Part shown: positions 22,942-27,135 of the stretch, one piece after another
How positions within the stretch are numbered: the stretch's first letter is position 1
Layout of the letters: every line of letters begins with the position of its first letter
Notes under the pieces: generated by a model
Told to the model about the DNA's origin: nothing
Database searches by the model: none
Seen by the model: only the letters and a program-made list of their open reading frames with translations
DNA from: JAZLJD01 sp045617725
GTDB lineage: Bacteria; Bacillota; Clostridia; Lachnospirales; Lachnospiraceae
Reading direction: 5' to 3'
Assembly: GCA_045617725.1 (NCBI GenBank)
Contig: JAZLJD010000038.1
Location: 1 to 27,135 of the forward strand
DNA length: 27,135 nt
Made by a program: the position numbers and the translations under genes

Positions 22942-22970
22942 TTGTAAATATATAGTTGAGTCATTAAAAT
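22942..22970 (+). promoter_or_regulatory. promoter of the rluF-ligA-metA operon
   Basis: TTGTAA (22942-22947), 17 bp, TAAAAT (22965-22970). Transcription would start around 22977, only about three bases before the first start codon, so the mRNA would be almost leaderless. Confidence 0.5.
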
Positions 22971-22979
22971 ATAGATATT

Positions 22980-23753
22980 ATGAATGAAATTGAGACGAAA
23001 GAAACTGAATCCGTGAGATTGAACCGGTATCTGGCACAGGCCGGAGTCGCTTCCCGCCGTGATTCGGACAAGCTGATCGAAGGTGGTCACGTTAAGGTGA
23101 ACGGAACGATTGCCTCCATGGGGGTACGCGTTACGGAAGGCGATGTGGTCATGGTAGACGATTGCCCCGTTAAGCCGCTTAGTGAACACTTTGTTTATGC
23201 GTATTACAAGCCGAAGGGAGTCACCTGTTCCTCGCGGGATGAACATGCCGACAGGCTGATTACCGACGAAGTGAAGCTTCCGCCATCCTATACGTATGCA
23301 GGACGGCTTGACAGGGATTCGGAAGGCCTTATTCTTCTTACAAATGACGGGCAGCTGATTCAGGATATGATGCGGGCTGCTTCCTACCACGAAAAAGAGT
23401 ATGAGGTCAAAGTTGATTCGGATATAACGGAATCCTTTTTGGCACAGATGAAGGCAGGAATCTATTTGAGCGAGCTTGAGGTCAAAACGAGACCCTGCAA
23501 GATTAAAATGTGCGGAACGCGTACTTTTAAGATTATTCTGACCCAGGGAATCAACCGACAGATTCGCAGGATGTGTGAGACCTGTGGGTACCATGTACGT
23601 GCGCTGAAACGGATTCGCGTAGTGAATATTACGCTTTCGGGAATGAAGGAAGGCGAGCTCAGAAAGCTTTCCGAGGAAGAAACAAAGGAATTGTACGAAA
23701 TCGTGCAAAAGTCAGAAAGGCAGGGCGGTAAGGCATGTCAAACGAAGAAATGA
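22980..23753 (+). CDS. S4-domain pseudouridine synthase, RluF/RluB type
   Basis: The protein converts a specific uridine of 23S rRNA (in RluF also of tRNA-Tyr) to pseudouridine. An N-terminal S4 RNA-binding domain (RLNRYLAQAGVASRRDSDKLIEGGHVKVNG, about 12-45) precedes the RsuA/RluB/RluF-type catalytic domain with the catalytic Asp in YAGRLDRDSEGLILLTNDG. INRQIRRMCETCGYHVRALKRIRVVNITL is closest to RluF. It has 257 residues. There is no Shine-Dalgarno before ATG 22980, and the promoter lies right next to it; GTG at 23013 is an inferior alternative. Its end overlaps ligA by 19 bases, so the two are translationally coupled. Confidence 0.87.
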   Translation: MNEIETKETESVRLNRYLAQAGVASRRDSDKLIEGGHVKVNGTIASMGVRVTEGDVVMVDDCPVKPLSEHFVYAYYKPKGVTCSSRDEHADRLITDEVKLPPSYTYAGRLDRDSEGLILLTNDGQLIQDMMRAASYHEKEYEVKVDSDITESFLAQMKAGIYLSELEVKTRPCKIKMCGTRTFKIILTQGINRQIRRMCETCGYHVRALKRIRVVNITLSGMKEGELRKLSEEETKELYEIVQKSERQGGKACQTKK

Positions 23754-25696
23754 TTCTGCGCATGAAGGAATTGCATAAGGTATTGAAAGAGGCCTCCAGG
23801 GCTTACTATGCTGAGAATCGTGAAATCATGTCAAACTTTGAATATGATGCTCTCTATGACGAGCTGTGTGAGCTTGAGAAGGAGAGTGGAATTGTTCTTT
23901 CCGGCAGTCCTACGCAGGAAATCGGCTACGAGGCCGTGAAGGAACTTGAGAAGATCCGACATGAAAGCCCGATGCTTTCCCTGTCCAAAACGAAGGACAG
24001 AGAGGAACTTAGGGAATGGACCCTTTCCAAGGAATGCCTGCTTTCGTGGAAACTGGACGGCCTGACGGTTGTGCTGACGTATGAGAGGGGTGTGCTTTTG
24101 CAGGCGGTGACCCGAGGAAACGGAGAGGTCGGCGAGCTGATTACGCAGAACGCCAGACAGTTTATGAATCTACCGTTGTCCATTGCATTTAAGGGGCGCC
24201 TTGTGCTGCGTGGCGAGGCAGTTATTTCCTACAGTGATTTTGAGGAGATGAATGCCCGGATTCCGGAAGCGGATGCCAAATATAAAAATCCCAGAAACTT
24301 ATGTTCCGGAAGTGTTCGCCAGCTGGATTCCTCTATTACGGCGGAACGGAGTGTGCGGTTCTACGGATTCACGCTGGTTTCCGCAGAGGGAATGGAATTT
24401 GCGTATCGCAGGGAACAGTTTGAATTCTTAAAGGCACAGGGCTTTGAAACCGTATTCTACCGGGTTGTAAACCGGGATACCATTTTGGAAGCCATATCCT
24501 CTTTTGCAGAGGATATCAAGACCTACGATATTCCTTCCGACGGATTAGTACTTACCTTTGATGATATTGAATATGGCCGCTCCTTAGGACGTACAGCCAA
24601 GTTCCCCCGGGATGCCATCGCTTTCAAATGGGCGGATGAAGAGGCGGAGACGACACTTAAGTACATCGAATGGAGTCCTTCGCGTACCGGACTTATTAAT
24701 CCGGTGGCCGTGTTTGAACCGGTGGAGCTGGAAGGAACGACGGTATCGCGTGCCAGCGTTCACAATGTATCTGTGATGCGTTCCATGAAACTGGGAATCG
24801 GCGACCGTATCTGCGTTTACAAAGCCAATATGATTATTCCGCAGATTTCCAGAAACCTGACGGAGAGCGGAAATATGCCCGTACCCGAGCATTGCCCGGC
24901 CTGCGGGGGTGATACTTGCATAGAAAAACTGAATGATGTAGAATCACTGTATTGTGTCAACCCGGACTGTCCCATCAAGTCGATTAAGTCCTTCACGCTT
25001 TTTGTCAGCCGTGATGCGATGAATGTCGAGGGACTGAGCGAGGCTACACTTGAGAAATTTATCGGCCGCGGCTTTATTAAGGACTATGCGGATCTTTTCG
25101 AGCTCGATCGTTACCGTGATGAAATCGTCGGAATGGAAGGCTTTGGCCTTAAGAGCTACGAGAATCTTTGGAACAGTATCCAAAATTCCAGAAAGGTGCC
25201 CCTTGCGAAGCTCCTTTTTGCCCTCGGAATACCCAACATCGGCCTGTCCACCGCACGACTGATTTGTAAGGACTTTAACGATGACCTTGAGGCGATCCTG
25301 AATGCCGGCACCGAACGGCTTTCGCAGATTGATCAGATCGGCGCCGTAATTGCCGAGTCCTTTACGGAGTTTTTCTCAAAGGAGAAGAATCTGTCGGAAC
25401 TTCGTCGTCTTTTGCAATATGTGGAACTCGAACAGGCCCCTTTGGATACAAACTTAAATCTAACGGGCGTCACCGTCGTCATTACGGGTTCCCTGAATGG
25501 ATTTAAGGACCGCAGCGAGCTCAAGGACATTATTGTGGCACGTGGCGGCAAGGTCGCAGGAAGCGTGTCCTCAAAGACGACTCTGCTTATTAATAATGAC
25601 AATACATCCGGCTCCGCCAAAAACAAAGCCGCGATGGAACTACATATTCCGATTCTTACGGAAGAGGAGTTCGTGAATAAATATCTGAATAATTAG
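23735..25696 (+). CDS. ligA: NAD-dependent DNA ligase
   Basis: LigA seals nicks in duplex DNA using NAD. The 653-residue protein has all domains: Ia (SRAYYAENREIMSNFEYDALYDEL), the adenylation domain with Lys106 in SWKLDGL, the OB fold (GRTAKFPRDAIAFKWADEEA, VYKANMIIPQI), a zinc finger (Cys387, Cys390, Cys407, Cys412), helix-hairpin-helix repeats (LFALGIPNIGLSTARLI) and a C-terminal BRCT domain (LTGVTVVITGSLNGFKDRSELK). Several motifs differ from textbook LigA: TRGNGEVGELIT for TRGDG..GEDVT, NLCSGSVRQLD for NAAGSLRQLD and KANMIIP for KAGDVIP. Catalytic lysines are kept, so activity is likely. The start overlaps the end of the pseudouridine synthase gene. metA follows 15 bp on. Confidence 0.93.
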   Translation: MSNEEMILRMKELHKVLKEASRAYYAENREIMSNFEYDALYDELCELEKESGIVLSGSPTQEIGYEAVKELEKIRHESPMLSLSKTKDREELREWTLSKECLLSWKLDGLTVVLTYERGVLLQAVTRGNGEVGELITQNARQFMNLPLSIAFKGRLVLRGEAVISYSDFEEMNARIPEADAKYKNPRNLCSGSVRQLDSSITAERSVRFYGFTLVSAEGMEFAYRREQFEFLKAQGFETVFYRVVNRDTILEAISSFAEDIKTYDIPSDGLVLTFDDIEYGRSLGRTAKFPRDAIAFKWADEEAETTLKYIEWSPSRTGLINPVAVFEPVELEGTTVSRASVHNVSVMRSMKLGIGDRICVYKANMIIPQISRNLTESGNMPVPEHCPACGGDTCIEKLNDVESLYCVNPDCPIKSIKSFTLFVSRDAMNVEGLSEATLEKFIGRGFIKDYADLFELDRYRDEIVGMEGFGLKSYENLWNSIQNSRKVPLAKLLFALGIPNIGLSTARLICKDFNDDLEAILNAGTERLSQIDQIGAVIAESFTEFFSKEKNLSELRRLLQYVELEQAPLDTNLNLTGVTVVITGSLNGFKDRSELKDIIVARGGKVAGSVSSKTTLLINNDNTSGSAKNKAAMELHIPILTEEEFVNKYLNN

Positions 25697-25711
25697 AAGT
25701 GAGGAAATACT

Positions 25712-26638
25712 ATGCCTATCAAGATTCAGGATTCTTTGCCTGCTCAGGCAATACTCGAAAATGAGAATATCTTTGTTATGACGGAGTTCCGTGCAATGCA
25801 CCAGGACATTCGTCCTCTTAATGTGCTCATTCTGAATCTGATGCCCAATAAGGAAGTGACGGAGACCCAGCTTCTTCGAAAGCTTTCCAATTCACCGCTT
25901 CAGGTAAACGTTGAGCTTTTGCAGACGCAATCTTACCGGCCGACGCATGTGGACACGAATCATCTTGAGTCCTTCTACACGACCTTCGACCGTATCAAGA
26001 CCCGTAAGTTTGACGGAATGATTATTACCGGAGCGCCGCTTGCGTATGTAGAGTACGAGGATGTGGCTTACTGGCAGGAACTGTGCACCATCATGGACTG
26101 GGCGGAGACCCATGTACATTGCACCTTCTATTTGTGCTGGGGTGCATTTGCAGGTATGTATCACTACTTCGGAATTCATCATGAATTCTACGAGGAGAAG
26201 CTTTCCGGCGTGTTTGCACATACCGTACTTAAGCCGACTTCGCCGCTATTCCGCGGCTTCGATGATGTATTCTATGCACCGCATTCCAGAGAAATCTATG
26301 TGAAACGCGAGGATGTGGAAGCCGTTGCCGGCCTGGAGATTATGGCATATTCCGATGAGGCGGGCGTTACCATCGCCAAGACAGAGGATTCCCGTAAAGT
26401 ATTTGTTTTTTGCCATGCGGAATACGATGCCAATACTCTGTCGGATGAGTATTTCCGTGATCTCAATAAGGGCCTAAACCCGAAGATTCCAAAGAACTAC
26501 TTCCCGGATGACGATCCCACAAAGGCACCCGTCGTCAACTGGCGTTCCACCGGCCAGCTGTTCTATACGAACTGGTTAAATTATTATGTGTACCAGAGCG
26601 TTCCGTACGATGTGGAGGCAATTGGTGGCAAGTCGTGA
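25712..26638 (+). CDS. metA: homoserine O-acyltransferase (MetA family)
   Basis: The enzyme activates homoserine as its O-acetyl or O-succinyl ester, the first dedicated step of methionine synthesis. The 308-residue protein aligns throughout with E. coli MetA: FVMT, RPLNVLILNLMPNK, the nucleophile Cys142 in LCWGAFAG, APHSR, and the His-Glu pair in FCHAEYDANTL. Position 111, where Gly goes with succinyl-CoA and Glu with acetyl-CoA in studied enzymes, is Ala here (TGAPLAYVEYEDV), so acyl donor specificity is open. It is the third gene of the rluF-ligA-metA operon, with GTGAGGAA as ribosome binding site. No SAM riboswitch or T-box was seen ahead of it, so methionine control is not visible. Confidence 0.93.
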   Translation: MPIKIQDSLPAQAILENENIFVMTEFRAMHQDIRPLNVLILNLMPNKEVTETQLLRKLSNSPLQVNVELLQTQSYRPTHVDTNHLESFYTTFDRIKTRKFDGMIITGAPLAYVEYEDVAYWQELCTIMDWAETHVHCTFYLCWGAFAGMYHYFGIHHEFYEEKLSGVFAHTVLKPTSPLFRGFDDVFYAPHSREIYVKREDVEAVAGLEIMAYSDEAGVTIAKTEDSRKVFVFCHAEYDANTLSDEYFRDLNKGLNPKIPKNYFPDDDPTKAPVVNWRSTGQLFYTNWLNYYVYQSVPYDVEAIGGKS

Positions 26639-26766
26639 GTCCTTGGGAGCCCTGAGGAGCCCTTGGGCCCTTGAGGACGGGGGCGTACGACATCCGGTGG
26701 ATGTCGGCTTTGCGCGGACCGAAGCGGAGCGGAGACAGAGGTTCATCTTACATAGCGAAAGATGTT
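26639..26766. other. GC-rich stretch with three hairpins after metA, no gene
   Basis: The stretch between the metA stop and its terminator is far richer in GC than the surroundings. It has a 14-position stem with wobbles (26639-26652 with 26665-26678), a perfect 8-bp stem CGACATCC-GGT-GGATGTCG (26688-26706) and CATCTT-9 nt-AAGATG (26744-26764). A GCGGACC-GAAGCGGA-GCGGAGA purine-rich run lies between. No start codon with a ribosome binding site is present. It may be a structured 3' untranslated region, a small RNA or a repeat element. Confidence 0.5.
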
Positions 26767-26800
26767 AAGTCGTTTCAGTTTGAGACGGCTTTTTTCTTTT
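26767..26800 (+). terminator. intrinsic terminator of the rluF-ligA-metA operon
   Basis: AAGTCGTTTCA pairs with TGAGACGGCTT (two G-U pairs) around GTT, followed by TTTTTTCTTTTT. Confidence 0.88.
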
Positions 26801-26899
26801 TGAGATCTGTGGCGCCGTAATCTTCCTTATGAATTCCGAAGTAACTCTTTGCTACGATGGCCGTGATTTCACAGCATTCGAATTATTCTAAAAAATCTT
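26801..26899. other. stretch between two terminators, no clear gene
   Basis: Only a 20-codon open frame (26829-26891) beginning MNSEVTLCYDGRDF is present, without a ribosome binding site. As a second terminator follows at 26900, the stretch may be the tail of a lost gene or a small RNA. No promoter was recognised. Confidence 0.3.
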
Positions 26900-26922
26900 A
26901 AGGCGGCTATTGCCGTCTTTTT
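26900..26922 (+). terminator. second terminator, upstream of the AlbA_2 gene
   Basis: AAGGCGGC pairs with GCCGTCTT (one G-U pair) around TATT, ending in a run of five T. Confidence 0.85.
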
Positions 26923-26948
26923 ACATATTGAATATATAAAAATGTTTG

Positions 26949-26985
26949 AAAGTAGACTTTAAAAGTAGACTTTAAGTAACCTTTA
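26949..26985. repeat. tandem palindromic 13-bp repeats in the promoter
   Basis: AAAGTAGACTTTA occurs at 26949-26961 and 26962-26974, followed by a weaker copy AAGTAACCTTTA (26974-26985). Each unit is nearly self-complementary (AAAGT-AG-ACTTT). The array covers the -35 region of the downstream promoter, so it looks like an operator for cooperative binding. Confidence 0.6.
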
Positions 26986-26994
26986 TGATATACT
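26966..26994 (+). promoter_or_regulatory. promoter of the AlbA_2 gene
   Basis: TAGACT (26966-26971), 17 bp, TATACT (26989-26994). The -35 box is part of the second 13-bp repeat. The leader would be about 22 nt. Confidence 0.55.
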
Positions 26995-27022
26995 AAACAA
27001 AAGCGTAGAAGGTGGTATTTCA

Positions 27023-27135
27023 ATGAATTTAGGAATAGAAAATGAATATCAAGAATTTAAAGAGAGTCTTGGACAATTAGATAAGGGTTTGAAATCTATC
27101 ACTGCTATGTTGAATAGACATGGTAAGGCTACAGT
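27023..27135 (+). CDS. AlbA_2/Schlafen-type protein, N-terminal part only
   Basis: The gene starts at ATG 27023 after a GAAGGTGG ribosome binding site and runs off the window after 37 codons. The visible part, NEYQEFKESLGQLDKGLKSI followed by TAMLNRHGKAT, is the opening of the AlbA_2 domain (Schlafen, formerly divergent AAA-4), where E-x-EFKES and the AMLN-HG segment are characteristic. In bacteria such proteins are often putative transcriptional regulators with a winged helix behind the domain, or parts of defence or toxin systems. The rest is needed to decide. The tandem repeats before the promoter suit an autoregulated DNA-binding protein. The sequence is more AT-rich than the window average. 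Confidence 0.8.
   Translation, partial: MNLGIENEYQEFKESLGQLDKGLKSITAMLNRHGKAT

Noticed and set aside
25697..25711. Riboswitch or T-box before metA
   Set aside because: Only 15 bp separate ligA and metA, so there is no room for such an element.
26586..26768. 60-codon open frame across the metA end
   Set aside because: It overlaps metA in another frame and continues into the structured GC-rich stretch; no ribosome binding site.

Overview
The window looks like chromosomal backbone of an anaerobic Firmicute, most likely a Lachnospiraceae-type Clostridium relative. The support is GntR/LacI-type AraR, the yicC-gmk-rpoZ and recA-recX-rny blocks, an NADP-type GdhA, AGGAGG-type ribosome binding sites, TTGACA/TATAAT promoters and Gram-positive SOS boxes. 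Every gene I can support lies on the + strand. There is no CRISPR array, phage module or transposase.

Layout: (1) 1-3700: a structured GC-rich fragment, an operator/promoter region, then araR-araB-araD for L-arabinose use, with no araA in view; araR has no ordinary start codon. (2) 3745-8723: rqcH (ribosome quality control), then a promoter inside the end of rqcH driving yicC-gmk-rpoZ-rimO. (3) 8828-12249: an SOS-type promoter with two LexA-like boxes, recA-recX, then rny (RNase Y), which is split by an apparent one-base deletion. (4) 12305-17356: a signalling cluster of a 923-residue hybrid histidine kinase (7TM sensor, HisKA, HATPase, REC, Hpt), a LytTR response regulator, a REC-only protein, a separate Hpt protein, and a 95-residue two-helix membrane protein. 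(5) 17406-19898: a class I aminotransferase and a XerD-like recombinase. (6) 19944-21421: tRNA-Arg(CCG) followed closely by a membrane-anchored SH3 protein. (7) 21457-22938: gdhA. (8) 22942-26800: rluF-like pseudouridine synthase, ligA and metA in one operon, followed by a GC-rich three-hairpin stretch and a terminator. (9) 26900-27135: a terminator, tandem 13-bp promoter repeats and the first 37 codons of an AlbA_2/Schlafen-type gene cut by the window edge.

Most of the window is housekeeping. The parts that look least described are the phosphorelay cluster with its orphan REC, Hpt and small membrane protein; the TTGTATACAA palindrome shared by the aminotransferase and gdhA control regions; the structured stretch after metA; and the palindromic repeats in front of the AlbA_2 gene. 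All functional calls come from reading motifs and lengths; no database search was run.
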